Assembly (NCBI GenBank): GCA_009695465.1
Contig: SIAW01000015.1
Coordinates: 1 to 38,147 of the forward strand
Length of the DNA stretch: 38,147 bases
Reading direction: 5' to 3'
Origin: Pedosphaera sp.
GTDB lineage: Bacteria; Verrucomicrobiota; Verrucomicrobiia; Limisphaerales; UBA1100
Below are positions 8,852 to 18,771 of the stretch, piece after piece (the stretch's first letter is position 1; every line of letters begins with the position of its first letter). The notes below the pieces were generated by a model that did no database searches, was not told the origin of the DNA, and saw only the letters and a list, made by a program, of their open reading frames with translations. The position numbers were made by a program, and so were the translations under genes.

Positions 8852-9964
8852 ATGCGCGGCGTGAACCCCGACATCCGCCCGCCGACGCCGCGACGCCTGG
8901 ACTGGCGCATTGGCGTGTTGGGCAGCGGGTTCATCGTCAGCGATTGCCATCTCGTCGCCTATCGCAAGGCGGGTTTTAATCCCGTGGCCATCGCGTCGCG
9001 CTCGCGCATCAATGCGGAGCGCGCCGCCGCGCGCCACAACATCGACAAGGTGCACGACTCGTTCGAGCATTTGCTCGACGACCCGTCCATCGAAGTGCTC
9101 GACATCGCCGTGCCGCCCAACGCGCAGTTGGCACTCATCAAAGCCGCCTGCGCGCGACGCACGGTCAAGGGCATCCTCGCGCAGAAACCGTTGGGCATGG
9201 ATTACGCCGAGGCGCTGGAAGCCGTGCGCGCGTGCGAGGCCGCCGGCATCGTGCTGGCGGTGAACCAGAACATGCGCTACGACCCCAGCGTGTTTGCCGC
9301 GCGGCAGTTGCTCGATGCAAACGTGCTGGGCGAGCCGGTGCTGGCCAGTATTGATATGCGCGGCATCCCGCACTGGATGCCGTGGCAATCCAAGCTGGGC
9401 TGGGTGACGCTGCGCATCATGTCCATCCATCATCTGGATTGTTTCCGCTACTGGTTTGCGCGGCAGGGCGAACCGGCGCGCATTTTCTGCAGCGTGCGCA
9501 CGGATCCGCGCACGAAATTTCCGCACGCCGACGGCATCGCCGCGTACATCTTGGAATGGGACAACGGCCTGCGCTGCGTGGCGTTGGACGACACGTGGAC
9601 CGGCCCCGCGAAGGAAGGTTGCCCGGCCGACATCCGCATTCACTGGCGCATCGAAGGATTGGATGGACTGGCGATGGGCGACCTCGGCTGGTGTCAAAAC
9701 CCGTACACCACGCCCAGCACGATGCGTTGGGCGCGCAAAGGCGACGCGGGTTTTAACGAGCCGCGCTGGGCGGAGAGCTGGTTCCCCGACGCCTTCATCG
9801 GCACGATGGCGCAACTGCTGTGCGCGCTGGAATCCGGCGCGGCACCGGCCATCGGTGGTCGCGACAATCTCAACACGATGGCGTTGGTGGAGGCGGCCTA
9901 TCGCAGTGTGGCCGCGCGGCGTTCGGTGGCGTTGAGCGAGATCACCGGTGCGGCGCATCCCTGA
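8852..9964 (+). CDS. Gfo/Idh/MocA family oxidoreductase
   Basis: IGVLGSGFIVSDCHLVAYRKAGFNPVAIASRS Rossmann start; DIAVPPNAQ; LAQKPLGMDYAEA (EKP-like). Confidence 0.88.
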   Translation: MRGVNPDIRPPTPRRLDWRIGVLGSGFIVSDCHLVAYRKAGFNPVAIASRSRINAERAAARHNIDKVHDSFEHLLDDPSIEVLDIAVPPNAQLALIKAACARRTVKGILAQKPLGMDYAEALEAVRACEAAGIVLAVNQNMRYDPSVFAARQLLDANVLGEPVLASIDMRGIPHWMPWQSKLGWVTLRIMSIHHLDCFRYWFARQGEPARIFCSVRTDPRTKFPHADGIAAYILEWDNGLRCVALDDTWTGPAKEGCPADIRIHWRIEGLDGLAMGDLGWCQNPYTTPSTMRWARKGDAGFNEPRWAESWFPDAFIGTMAQLLCALESGAAPAIGGRDNLNTMALVEAAYRSVAARRSVALSEITGAAHP

Positions 9965-9975
9965 CGCGGGCACGC

Positions 9976-11118
9976 TTACTTCACGTAAAGCGGTTCTTTG
10001 AGGACGGCCAGCTCGGAGTAATTGCGCAGCCGTTCCATGCCCAGCTTTGAGATGCGGCTGCCAGCAATCAGGAGGATGAGTCCGTCCTTGGTCTCGGCGT
10101 TATCCATGAGGAGTTGGCCGGCCTTGATGTCCGCTGCGCTGAGTTCTTGCACGCCGACCATGTCCGGTGTGGTCGCTTTGGTCACCAGACAGGTGTGGGC
10201 GGCCTCCAGCACGGCCGGGTCATAGACGCCGAAGCGATCCTTCATCATCGCCAGTGCCGTCGGCTTGAATTTCTTTTTCGCCTCGAGGTCGAGCAGGTCG
10301 TTGAGCACTTTCAACATGCGCGCGCCCAGCGGGATTTGGTCGCCCATGACCGCGCCTTCCGGAAATCCTTTGCCGTTGAATTCCTTGTTTTGAAAACGGA
10401 TCATCTCGGCCACGCGCTCGAGCCGCGGCAGATGGTTGATGAGCTTGCTCGTCGTGTCGGGCAACCGCGTGATGATCTGCTGCTCTTCGGGGGAGAGATC
10501 TTCGGCGGCGTTCAATTTCTTCAGGAGGGTCGGCGGCAAGGTCATGTAGCCGAGCGGCGCGAGCATCGCTGCCGTCTCCAATTCCCACAGTGACTCCGCC
10601 TTCATCTCCGTGCCCAGATGATGGATGCACTCGCGCAGTTGTTGGCTGCGGCCAAACTGTTTTGGCGCGGCCATCGCCAGCACCTCGCTCAGAAGCTGCA
10701 GACTGCCATTGAGGGTTTTCTCCAGCAGCTCTGACTCGGCCATGTTGGTGGCGTACTGTTTCTCGGCGGACTCAATGGTATGCAGGAATGTTTCGGGCGC
10801 ACAGTCGTCGGGCAGAAAGGCGAAGATGTGGTCGCGGTTCAAGGCTTCAAACACCACGTCGAGATGGTCGTGCGGCACCAGCAGGATGCGTGTGGTCTTG
10901 GGTGCGCATTCCAATGCCTGGGCCAGAAACGCGATGCCATCACCGTCTGAGCTGCCGCAAGTGCAGAGGACCTCCGCAAAGGGAGGCAACTGGTTCAGCA
11001 ACGCGATGGCCTCGGCGAGATTGTAGGAGACGACCACTTCACGTTCGGGGGTGAGGCTGGCCGCACGGGCCGCCAGTGAACCTCCTTGTACGTCCACCAA
11101 CAGAATGCGTGTAGCCAT
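9976..11118 (-). CDS. Response-regulator-like protein with degenerate receiver and degenerate HD-GYP-like domain
   Basis: MATRILLVDVQ receiver-like N-terminus; C-terminal AAMLAPLGYMTLPPTLLKKL...SPEEQQI...LINHLPRLERVAEMI...FNGKGFPEG...GARMLKVLNDLLDL resembles HD-GYP with the HD and GYP motifs altered. Confidence 0.68.
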   Translation of the reverse strand: MATRILLVDVQGGSLAARAASLTPEREVVVSYNLAEAIALLNQLPPFAEVLCTCGSSDGDGIAFLAQALECAPKTTRILLVPHDHLDVVFEALNRDHIFAFLPDDCAPETFLHTIESAEKQYATNMAESELLEKTLNGSLQLLSEVLAMAAPKQFGRSQQLRECIHHLGTEMKAESLWELETAAMLAPLGYMTLPPTLLKKLNAAEDLSPEEQQIITRLPDTTSKLINHLPRLERVAEMIRFQNKEFNGKGFPEGAVMGDQIPLGARMLKVLNDLLDLEAKKKFKPTALAMMKDRFGVYDPAVLEAAHTCLVTKATTPDMVGVQELSAADIKAGQLLMDNAETKDGLILLIAGSRISKLGMERLRNYSELAVLKEPLYVK

Positions 11119-11182
11119 GTCGAGGGCGACAATAACAGAAAAGCTCGATTTTGCACGCCATGTAGGCAGGCTTCGCCCATCC

Positions 11183-12004
11183 ATGAAACTAGGCATCATC
11201 AACAGCGCGTTCCAGCAGGCCGGTGTGGACACCGCCACGGGACTGCGCCACATCGCACGCATCGGCTTTGATTGCGTGGACATCTTCACCGAGGCCGAGG
11301 GCATTTCCAAAAAGGAAATCAAGCTCGTGCGTGACACCGCCACCAAGCTGGGCTTGCCCATCATCTCGCTGCCGGTCGTGGCGGTGGGGTTGATTGATTT
11401 CAACGACCCCGTGCGCGAGTATCACGTGGCGCGCTGCAAGAAATTCATCGACCTCGCGCACACGTGGGGCGCGCACAACATCCTGCTGGTGCTCGGCGAA
11501 TACATCTGGCAACGCGAAGTCATCCCGCCCGCCGCGCAGTGGCAGTGGGGCATCGAGACCTGCCGTCGCCTCGGCGATTACGCGGGCAAACGCGGCGTGG
11601 ACATCGCGCTGGAGTTAGAGCCGTTCCGCTTGAGCCTGCTCCACAACGTCGGCGAGATGGTGCGCTTCGTGGACGAATGCAATCACCCGCGCGTGCGCGC
11701 GAACATCGACATCAGCCACCTCGTTCTCAGCGACACCTCGCCCGCTGATCTGCGCGCGCTCAAAGGCAAAGCCATCCACGTGCATCTTTCCGATTGCGAC
11801 GGCAAAGTGCACGGCGACCTGCCGCCCGGACGCGGTGTGGTGAAGTTCGCCCCGTACCTGCAGGCCATCAAGGAACTGAAAATTGACGGCGTGGTCTCCA
11901 TCGAGCTGGAATATTCGCCCGACCCCAAACGCATCGTGGATTGGGTCACCGAAGCGTACACGCAAACGGCCAAGCTGATGGATCAAGTCGGCCTGCGCGG
12001 TTGA
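11183..12004 (+). CDS. Sugar phosphate isomerase/epimerase (xylose isomerase-like TIM barrel)
   Basis: MKLGIINSAFQQAGVDTATGLRHIARIGFDCVDIF; ALELEPF; VRANIDISHL; IHVHLSDCDGKVH; GVVSIELEY. Confidence 0.85.
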   Translation: MKLGIINSAFQQAGVDTATGLRHIARIGFDCVDIFTEAEGISKKEIKLVRDTATKLGLPIISLPVVAVGLIDFNDPVREYHVARCKKFIDLAHTWGAHNILLVLGEYIWQREVIPPAAQWQWGIETCRRLGDYAGKRGVDIALELEPFRLSLLHNVGEMVRFVDECNHPRVRANIDISHLVLSDTSPADLRALKGKAIHVHLSDCDGKVHGDLPPGRGVVKFAPYLQAIKELKIDGVVSIELEYSPDPKRIVDWVTEAYTQTAKLMDQVGLRG

Positions 12005-12015
12005 TGCAGCCCAAG

Positions 12016-13317
12016 TCAGGGAGCGTGGTCTTCAGGCTCGGGGATGAACATCGCAAAGACGGTCGCGGGGATGAACAGCAGGCTCGCGTAGAGCAGCGCG
12101 GTTTTGAAGTCGCCTACCTTGGCGAATAGGCCAAAGAGCACCGTGCCCGCCGCTGCGGCGATGCGTCCGATGTTATAGCAGAAGCCCGCGCCAGTGGTGC
12201 GCAAGAGCACCGGGAAAAGCGGTGGCAGGCACATCGTGAACAGCCCGAACATGCCCGAGCAGAATCCCACGGCTGGGAACCAATAGGTGCTGAGCGTGCG
12301 CCAATCGTGATCCCATTGGAAGGTGCATTGGATGGTGACAAAGAAGGCCGCGCACATGATGGCGATGGCTCGCCGATAGCCCAGCCGCTGCGCCAGCCAG
12401 CCGCAAAAGAAATTGCCCACGATGGAGACTCCGATAGTCAGCGCAAAAGTACGCGCCACGATTTTCTCGACCTCTGCGCCGTTGTTCATCATCTCTGCGC
12501 GCAACGCGGGTAGGTTGCGCAGGTGTTGCGCCTGCCAGAACATGAAGGCCCACCACGCCGTGAGTGAGGTGGCGCAGACGCCGATGATGACCAGTGTGGT
12601 GCGCCGGATGTCCGCCGCAAAAAGGGCGGCCACGCCGGGAGTGACGGTGGATTTTTTCTTGGCCGCCTGCCATTCGTCCGGTTCGGGCACGTTGCGGCGA
12701 ATCCAGAACACAATCAGCGCGGGGGCGATGCCAACGAGGAAGACGTAGCGCGGGTGCAGGTCAGCCATCAGATACACTGAGAGGCAGGCGAAGAGCACGC
12801 CGATGTTCACGCCGGCTTGCAGCACTGCGGCAATCCACGGGCGCCATTTTTTGGGCCACGTCTCCGAGAGCAGCGTGGAGCCGACGGCCCATTCCCCGCC
12901 GATGCCCAGCGCTGCCACGAAACGAAAGATCATCAAGTGCCACCACGTCTCCGCAAAGAACGAGAGGCCGGTGAAGACGGCATAGGTGAGGATGGTGAGG
13001 CTCAACGCGCGCGCGCGCCCGATGCGGTCGCCGATGTAGCCGAAGAACCCGCCGCCCAACGCCCAGCCGACGAGGAAGGCGGCCTGAATCCACGAGCTTT
13101 TTTCTTTGACGTCTAAATCCGTGACCGCGCTGGCCTGCACCAAATACATGACAAACGGCGCAGCGACCAGCGTGTACAGGTGCATATCCAGCCCGTCAAA
13201 GAACCAGCCCAGCCACGCGGCGATGCCCGACTTCCATTGCTGCGGCGAAAGTTCGCGGAGGCTCTCGGCTTCCTTGCGCGGTGCGGCGCCGGGGCTTTCA
13301 AGAGGGGTTTGATTCAT
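12016..13317 (-). CDS. MFS transporter
   Basis: About 12 hydrophobic segments; [26 protein letters not shown] signature loop; [16 protein letters not shown] start resembling acid/sugar symporters. Confidence 0.88.
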   Translation of the reverse strand: MNQTPLESPGAAPRKEAESLRELSPQQWKSGIAAWLGWFFDGLDMHLYTLVAAPFVMYLVQASAVTDLDVKEKSSWIQAAFLVGWALGGGFFGYIGDRIGRARALSLTILTYAVFTGLSFFAETWWHLMIFRFVAALGIGGEWAVGSTLLSETWPKKWRPWIAAVLQAGVNIGVLFACLSVYLMADLHPRYVFLVGIAPALIVFWIRRNVPEPDEWQAAKKKSTVTPGVAALFAADIRRTTLVIIGVCATSLTAWWAFMFWQAQHLRNLPALRAEMMNNGAEVEKIVARTFALTIGVSIVGNFFCGWLAQRLGYRRAIAIMCAAFFVTIQCTFQWDHDWRTLSTYWFPAVGFCSGMFGLFTMCLPPLFPVLLRTTGAGFCYNIGRIAAAAGTVLFGLFAKVGDFKTALLYASLLFIPATVFAMFIPEPEDHAP

Positions 13318-13688
13318 GCGACAGGCTGCAGCGGGTTGGTGTTAAAGGCGTGCTCGGCCACGATGCGCCCGCCGATGAGGTGTTCTTGGATGATGCGTTC
13401 CAGCACCGCGGGCGTGCAGGTGTGGTACCAGACGCCTTCGGGGTAAATCACGGCGATCGGTCCGCGCGTGCAGATGCGCAGGCAGTTGGCTTTGGTGCGA
13501 TAGACCAGCGGTTGCGGGCCGGTCAACCCCAGTTCCTTGAGGCGTTGCTTGAGAAAAGCCCACGCGGCCAAGCCATCCTCTTTGGTGCAACAATGAGGCT
13601 CGGTCTGATCGGCGCAGAGAAAAATGTGCCGCCGAATACTGCCCAATCCCAACGAGGCGGCGGCGTGCTGCAAGGCGTCGTCGGGCAT
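13314..13688 (-). CDS. (2Fe-2S) ferredoxin domain-containing protein (thioredoxin-like fold)
   Basis: [19 protein letters not shown] and [26 protein letters not shown] cysteine pattern; ATGA overlap with the MFS start. Confidence 0.8.
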   Translation of the reverse strand: MPDDALQHAAASLGLGSIRRHIFLCADQTEPHCCTKEDGLAAWAFLKQRLKELGLTGPQPLVYRTKANCLRICTRGPIAVIYPEGVWYHTCTPAVLERIIQEHLIGGRIVAEHAFNTNPLQPVA

Positions 13689-13740
13689 GGCGGGCGCATT
13701 GGATAGGAAACGGCACGGGGCGTCAATGTCAGCGCGGGGC

Positions 13741-13768
13741 TGGACAGGTTGAACGAGCCTGCTACGGT
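13741..13768 (+). promoter_or_regulatory. Possible leaderless promoter of the PQQ/PQQ/SRPBCC/esterase operon
   Basis: TGGACA, N16, TACGGT, then 7 nt to ATG at 13776. Confidence 0.4.
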
Positions 13769-13775
13769 GATTTTC

Positions 13776-15041
13776 ATGCGCACTCTCCAGATGACTTTGT
13801 GGCTGGGCTTTCTCACCTGCACCGTGCACGCGGCGCAATGGCCGGCGTGGCGCGGGCCGACGGGCGACGGGGTCTGCACGGAAAAAGGACTGCCGCTCAA
13901 ATGGGGCGCGAAAGAGAATGTGAAATGGCGCGTGGCACTTCCGGAGCGCGGCAACTCCACGCCCGTCGTCTGGGGCAAGCGCGTGTTCGTGACGCAGCCG
14001 GTGAACGCCGAGCGCATGTTGCTTTGTCTGGATCGCGAGAACGGGCGCGAGCTGTGGCGCGCGGGGGTCAAGGGCGCGGAGCGCGAGCCCTCGCACGGCA
14101 CCAATCCTTTTTGCAGCGGCTCTGCGGCCACGGATGGCGAGCGGGTCATCGTCTGCTTCGCTTCGGCGGGCTTGTTTTGTTTCGACATGGAAGGCGTGGA
14201 AATCTGGCGCCGCGATTTGGGTCTGCAACATCACATCTGGGGTTCGGGGCCGTCGCCGGTGATTTACGGCGACTTGTGCCTGCTCAACTTTGGTCCCAAT
14301 GACAAGACCTCGCTCATCGCCTTCGACAAAAAGACCGGCAAGACGATTTGGAAAAATGATGAGGCCACCGGCTATCAACATCCGCAAGGCGGCGAAAAAG
14401 GAAACCAAGGCAAAACGTACATTGGCTCGTGGACGACGCCCGTGCTGTTCAAGGACAACGACAAGGAAGCGCTCTTGATGTCGTGGCCCGGCCGCCTGTG
14501 TTCGCTCGACCCCAAGACGGGCAAGGAAAATTGGACCTCCAAAGGATTGAACCCGCTGGTGTACACCTCGCCGTTGCATGGCGATGGCATCGCGGTGGGG
14601 ATGGGCGGCTTCGGCGGGATGGGATTGGCCGTGCGCACAGGCGGCAAAGGCGATGTCACCGAGACGCATCGCGTGTGGCACCAGCGCAATTCGCCGCAGC
14701 GCATCGGCTCCGGCGTGGTGCACGAAGGACACATTTACATCCACAACGATCCCGGCACGGCGATGTGCCTCAATCTTAAAACCGGCGTCACGGTCTGGAA
14801 CGAGCGCCTGCCTGCCAAGGCCGGCAGCGGCACCAACTGGAGCAGCGTGATGCTGGCCGACGGCCACTGCTACTCTATCACGCAGGGCGGCGAATGTTTC
14901 GTGTTCAAGGCCAACACGAACTTTGAGCTGGTCGCCACCAACTCGTTGGGTGAGCCGAGCAATTCCTCCATCGCTGCTTCGGACGGCGAGCTGTTCATCC
15001 GCACGCACCGCGCGCTCTGGTGCATCGCCCAGAAAAAATAG
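13776..15041 (+). CDS. Secreted PQQ-like beta-propeller repeat protein (first tandem copy)
   Basis: Signal peptide then [41 protein letters not shown] repeats; C-terminal [15 protein letters not shown]. Confidence 0.87.
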   Translation: MRTLQMTLWLGFLTCTVHAAQWPAWRGPTGDGVCTEKGLPLKWGAKENVKWRVALPERGNSTPVVWGKRVFVTQPVNAERMLLCLDRENGRELWRAGVKGAEREPSHGTNPFCSGSAATDGERVIVCFASAGLFCFDMEGVEIWRRDLGLQHHIWGSGPSPVIYGDLCLLNFGPNDKTSLIAFDKKTGKTIWKNDEATGYQHPQGGEKGNQGKTYIGSWTTPVLFKDNDKEALLMSWPGRLCSLDPKTGKENWTSKGLNPLVYTSPLHGDGIAVGMGGFGGMGLAVRTGGKGDVTETHRVWHQRNSPQRIGSGVVHEGHIYIHNDPGTAMCLNLKTGVTVWNERLPAKAGSGTNWSSVMLADGHCYSITQGGECFVFKANTNFELVATNSLGEPSNSSIAASDGELFIRTHRALWCIAQKK

Positions 15042-15045
15042 GGCC

Positions 15046-16332
15046 ATGAAAAAGTTCCTGTGCGGGCTGTTGATCGCGAGTGGCATCACATCGCTGCGCG
15101 CGGAAAATTGGCCGGCGTGGCGCGGACCGACAGGCAACGGGGTCAGTGCAGAAAAGGAGCTGCCGCTCAAATGGGATGCGCTGGAGAATGTGAAATGGCG
15201 CGTGCCCTTGTCGGAGCGCGGCAATTCCACTCCCGTCATCTGGGGGGATAAAGTCTTCATCACGCAGGCTGGCGATTTGAAACTCTGGCCGCCGAAGGTG
15301 CCCGACAATTTCGCGGGGGGTTCCTCGGCGGGCGGCCATGCGATTGCCGAGAAGCGCTCGGTCCTGTGTTTCAATCGTGCGGACGGCAAACTCCTCTGGC
15401 AGCGCGATGTGATTTACAAGGAACCGGAGATCACGCATCCCACCAATCCTTTCTCTGCCGCGTCGCCAGTGACCGATGGGGAGCGCGTGATTGCCAGTCA
15501 CAACTCGGCGGGCTTGGTCTGTTATGATTTCGAGGGCAAAGAACTTTGGCGATACGACGTCGGCAAACTCGAACACCTGTGGGGCACGGCTTCCTCGCCC
15601 ATTCTTTACGGCGACCTGTGCATTGTTTGGTGCGGTCCCGGCGCGCGGCAGTTCCTTCTCGCGGTCAACAAGAAGACCGGCGCGAAAGTTTGGGAACAGC
15701 CGGAACTGGATGGCGACACGGGCATCACCAGCCGAAAATTTCTTGGCACATGGAGCACGCCCCTCATTGCCAAGGTGGGCGATCAGGATCACCTCATCTT
15801 CGCCGTGCCGCATCGGCTCAAAGGGTACGACCCGAAGACCGGCAAAGAAATCTGGTCGGCCAAAGTGGGCGGCACTTATTGCTATCATTCACCGCTCCAC
15901 GTTGAGGGGAATGCGGTTTTCGGCGCCAGCCTCGTCAAACTCGGTGGCAGCGGCGACATCAGCAAGGGACTGCTTCCGCACCGCGTCGCGGCCATGTACA
16001 TCAGCACCGCTGTGATTGCGGGTGAGCACCTCTACACCTATAACGGCGTCGCTCCCGCCTGCTATGAATGGAAGACGGGGAAGGAACTTTGGAAAAGCCA
16101 GATTGAGCAGCGCCCCGGCGGCAGCGATGCGTGGGGTTCGCCAGTGTATGCTGCGGGACGGATTTACATCGCGGACAGACAAGGGACGACGCTCGTCTTT
16201 GCAGCGGGCGCGAAGTACGAACATCTGGCCACCAACTCGCTCAAAGAGCACACCGACGCTTCCCTCGCGATTTCCAACGGCGACATTTTCATCCGCACCC
16301 ACCGCGCGCTCTGGTGCATCGGGCGCAAGTAA
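15046..16332 (+). CDS. Secreted PQQ-like beta-propeller repeat protein (second tandem copy)
   Basis: [19 protein letters not shown] signal peptide; [42 protein letters not shown] repeats; [14 protein letters not shown]. Confidence 0.88.
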   Translation: MKKFLCGLLIASGITSLRAENWPAWRGPTGNGVSAEKELPLKWDALENVKWRVPLSERGNSTPVIWGDKVFITQAGDLKLWPPKVPDNFAGGSSAGGHAIAEKRSVLCFNRADGKLLWQRDVIYKEPEITHPTNPFSAASPVTDGERVIASHNSAGLVCYDFEGKELWRYDVGKLEHLWGTASSPILYGDLCIVWCGPGARQFLLAVNKKTGAKVWEQPELDGDTGITSRKFLGTWSTPLIAKVGDQDHLIFAVPHRLKGYDPKTGKEIWSAKVGGTYCYHSPLHVEGNAVFGASLVKLGGSGDISKGLLPHRVAAMYISTAVIAGEHLYTYNGVAPACYEWKTGKELWKSQIEQRPGGSDAWGSPVYAAGRIYIADRQGTTLVFAAGAKYEHLATNSLKEHTDASLAISNGDIFIRTHRALWCIGRK

Positions 16333-16335
16333 ATC

Positions 16336-16776
16336 ATGGAGACGTTGACCCACAGCAAGAGCTTTCGCGCGCCGGTTGGCCGGGTGTTTGCCATGTTCAC
16401 GGGCGTTGCCCAAGCGCCCACGTGGATGCAGGCGATCAAGAAGATTGAGGTGCTCCGTGGCACGGGCAGCGCCGTGGGCGATCGCTGGCGGGAGTTGCGC
16501 CGGGTGGGGGGACGAGAACAATGGATGGAATTTGTCGTCACCGAATGTACGCCGGACAAAAGCTGGGCGATTGAGTCGGAGGCGGGCGGCACGCTTTGGA
16601 CGACCCACTTCACGTTCGCTGAATCGCTCGGCGTCACCGAGATTGCGGCGAGCATGCAATGGCAGCCCAAAGGCATCGTGCTGCGGCTGTTCAACGGGAT
16701 GATCCGGCGCAAGATCACCGAAGGCATGGAGATGGATTGTGAGGATTTGCGAAAAGCACTCGAGGAGAAATTATGA
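16336..16776 (+). CDS. SRPBCC (START-like) family protein
   Basis: SKSFRAPVGRVFAMFTGVAQAPTWMQAIKKIEVL and an overall length of about 146 aa typical of polyketide-cyclase/SRPBCC proteins. Confidence 0.72.
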   Translation: METLTHSKSFRAPVGRVFAMFTGVAQAPTWMQAIKKIEVLRGTGSAVGDRWRELRRVGGREQWMEFVVTECTPDKSWAIESEAGGTLWTTHFTFAESLGVTEIAASMQWQPKGIVLRLFNGMIRRKITEGMEMDCEDLRKALEEKL

Positions 16777-18764
16777 TTCGATACCTATTCCTGTGTGTGG
16801 CGCTGACGCTGAGCGCGGTTGCTGCAGAATTGAAGACGCCCGGCGACAAGATGTTTGCCGATTATTTCCGGCGCGAGACAGCCAAGGTCTCCGCGCGCAG
16901 TCTAGCGGACATCAAGACGTTGGAGGATTGGAACGCGCGCAAGGGCGGCTATCGCCAGCAACTGTTCGAGATGCTCGGGCTGGATCCGCTGCCGCCCAAG
17001 ACGAAGTTGAACCCCACCGTCACCGGCGTTACGCAGCACGAGGCGTTCGAGGTGCGCAAGTTGCACTTTCAATCCATGCCCGGCCTGTACGTCACGGCCA
17101 ATCTGTACGTGCCCAAAAATCTCACCAAGCCCGCGCCCACCATCTTGTATGTGTGCGGTCATGCGTTGGTGAAGACCAATCAGGTCAGCTTCGGGAACAA
17201 GGCGGGCTACCAGCATCACGGTGCGTGGTTCGCGCGGCACGGCTATGTCTGCCTGACGATTGACACGCTGCAACTGGGGGAGATCGAGGGCATCCATCAC
17301 GGCACCCATAACAAGAACATGTGGTGGTGGAATTCGCGCGGCTATTCCTCCGCCGGGGTGGAGGCGTGGAACTGCATCCGCGCGCTGGATTTTCTGGAGA
17401 CGCAGGATTTCGTGGACAAGACGCGCATCGGCGTCACCGGCCGCAGCGGTGGCGGCGCGTACAGTTGGTGGATCGCTGCGCTCGACGAACGCATCCAAGT
17501 GGCCGCGCCCGTGGCGGGCATCACCGATCTGCAGAACCATGTGGTGGACGGCGTGGTGGAGGGCCACTGCGACTGCATGTTCCACGTGAACACGTACGGC
17601 TGGGATTTCGCGCAGGTGGCCGCGCTCGTTGCGCCGCGTCCATTGTTGATTCTCAACACCGACGACGACCGCATCTTCCCGCTGGACGGCGTGGTGCGCG
17701 TGTTTAATCAGGTGCGCCGCATCTACGAGCTGCACGGCGCGAAGGATAAGCTGGGGCTGGTCATCACGCCCGGCGGCCACTTGGACACGCAAGAGCTGCG
17801 CGTGCCCGCCTTCCGTTGGTTTGATAAACACCTGCTCGGTCAGGTGCGCCCCATCGAGGTGGACGCGACCAAATTGTTCACGCCCCCGCAACTCAAGGTC
17901 TTCGCCGACTTGCCTAAGGACGAGCGCAACACCGTGATCCAAGAGACGTTCACGCGCCGTGCCGATGAGAGCTATCCGTTGCACACCGACCGCGTGCTGG
18001 CTGATCTGCGCCTGAAAACTTTTGGCGGCTGGCCGCAGGCACCCGGCCCGTTGGGCATGCGGACGGCGTTTGAAACTCGGCAGGAAGGCGTGGTGTTTTC
18101 CGGTCACGACTTCACCAGTCAAGACGGCGTGCAACTGCGTCTGTACCTCGCCGCGCGGGAAGGTCTGGCAAAACCCGAGCGCATCCATCTGGAAATTCTC
18201 GGCGAAGAAGAATGGCAGAAATATCTGCAACTGGGCCGCCCCGCTTTTGCCGCTGTGTGGGCCAAAGAACTGGAGCAAGCCGGCATCGCGGGGGATGCGC
18301 CTGTGACGCCGCAGGCCAAGGCCGCGATGCAAAAACAGATGGAACACGTGCGCAACCACGCGGAGGTGTACGCGGTGCTGTTGCCGCGCGGCGTGGGTCT
18401 GACCGCGCTCACCCGCAACGAACGGCATCTTACCCACACGCGCCGCCGGTTCATGCTGCTGGGCCAGACGCTGGCGGGCATGCAGGTGTGGGATGTGCAA
18501 CGCGGCATTGAGGCGCTGCGCACGCTGCCGCAGTGCAAATCCGCGCCGCTGGATTTGTGGGGCTACAACGGGATGGCCAGTCAGACGGCGCTGGCGGCGG
18601 TGTTCGCCCAAGGCGTGGCGCAGATCCACTTGAAAGGATATCCGGCGACGGACAAAGAGCAGCCTGACTATCTGAACATCTCCCGCATCCTCACACCCGC
18701 GCAGGTGCTGCAACTGACGCGGCAACGTACGAAGGTGAACCTGCTCGACGCTGCCAAGAAGTGA
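16773..18764 (+). CDS. Secreted two-domain alpha/beta hydrolase, acetylxylan-esterase-like
   Basis: Signal peptide; GVTGRSGGGAYSWW nucleophile elbow; LILNTDDDRIFPLDG (Asp) and GGHLDTQELR (His); second C-terminal domain; ATGA overlap with the upstream gene. Confidence 0.8.
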   Translation: MIRYLFLCVALTLSAVAAELKTPGDKMFADYFRRETAKVSARSLADIKTLEDWNARKGGYRQQLFEMLGLDPLPPKTKLNPTVTGVTQHEAFEVRKLHFQSMPGLYVTANLYVPKNLTKPAPTILYVCGHALVKTNQVSFGNKAGYQHHGAWFARHGYVCLTIDTLQLGEIEGIHHGTHNKNMWWWNSRGYSSAGVEAWNCIRALDFLETQDFVDKTRIGVTGRSGGGAYSWWIAALDERIQVAAPVAGITDLQNHVVDGVVEGHCDCMFHVNTYGWDFAQVAALVAPRPLLILNTDDDRIFPLDGVVRVFNQVRRIYELHGAKDKLGLVITPGGHLDTQELRVPAFRWFDKHLLGQVRPIEVDATKLFTPPQLKVFADLPKDERNTVIQETFTRRADESYPLHTDRVLADLRLKTFGGWPQAPGPLGMRTAFETRQEGVVFSGHDFTSQDGVQLRLYLAAREGLAKPERIHLEILGEEEWQKYLQLGRPAFAAVWAKELEQAGIAGDAPVTPQAKAAMQKQMEHVRNHAEVYAVLLPRGVGLTALTRNERHLTHTRRRFMLLGQTLAGMQVWDVQRGIEALRTLPQCKSAPLDLWGYNGMASQTALAAVFAQGVAQIHLKGYPATDKEQPDYLNISRILTPAQVLQLTRQRTKVNLLDAAKK

Positions 18765-18771
18765 CCGCCCA

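Noticed and set aside
13314-15389. 691-aa minus-strand ORF as a single long protein
   Set aside because: Only the last 124 codons (ferredoxin, 13314-13688) look real; the rest is antisense to the PQQ-like genes.
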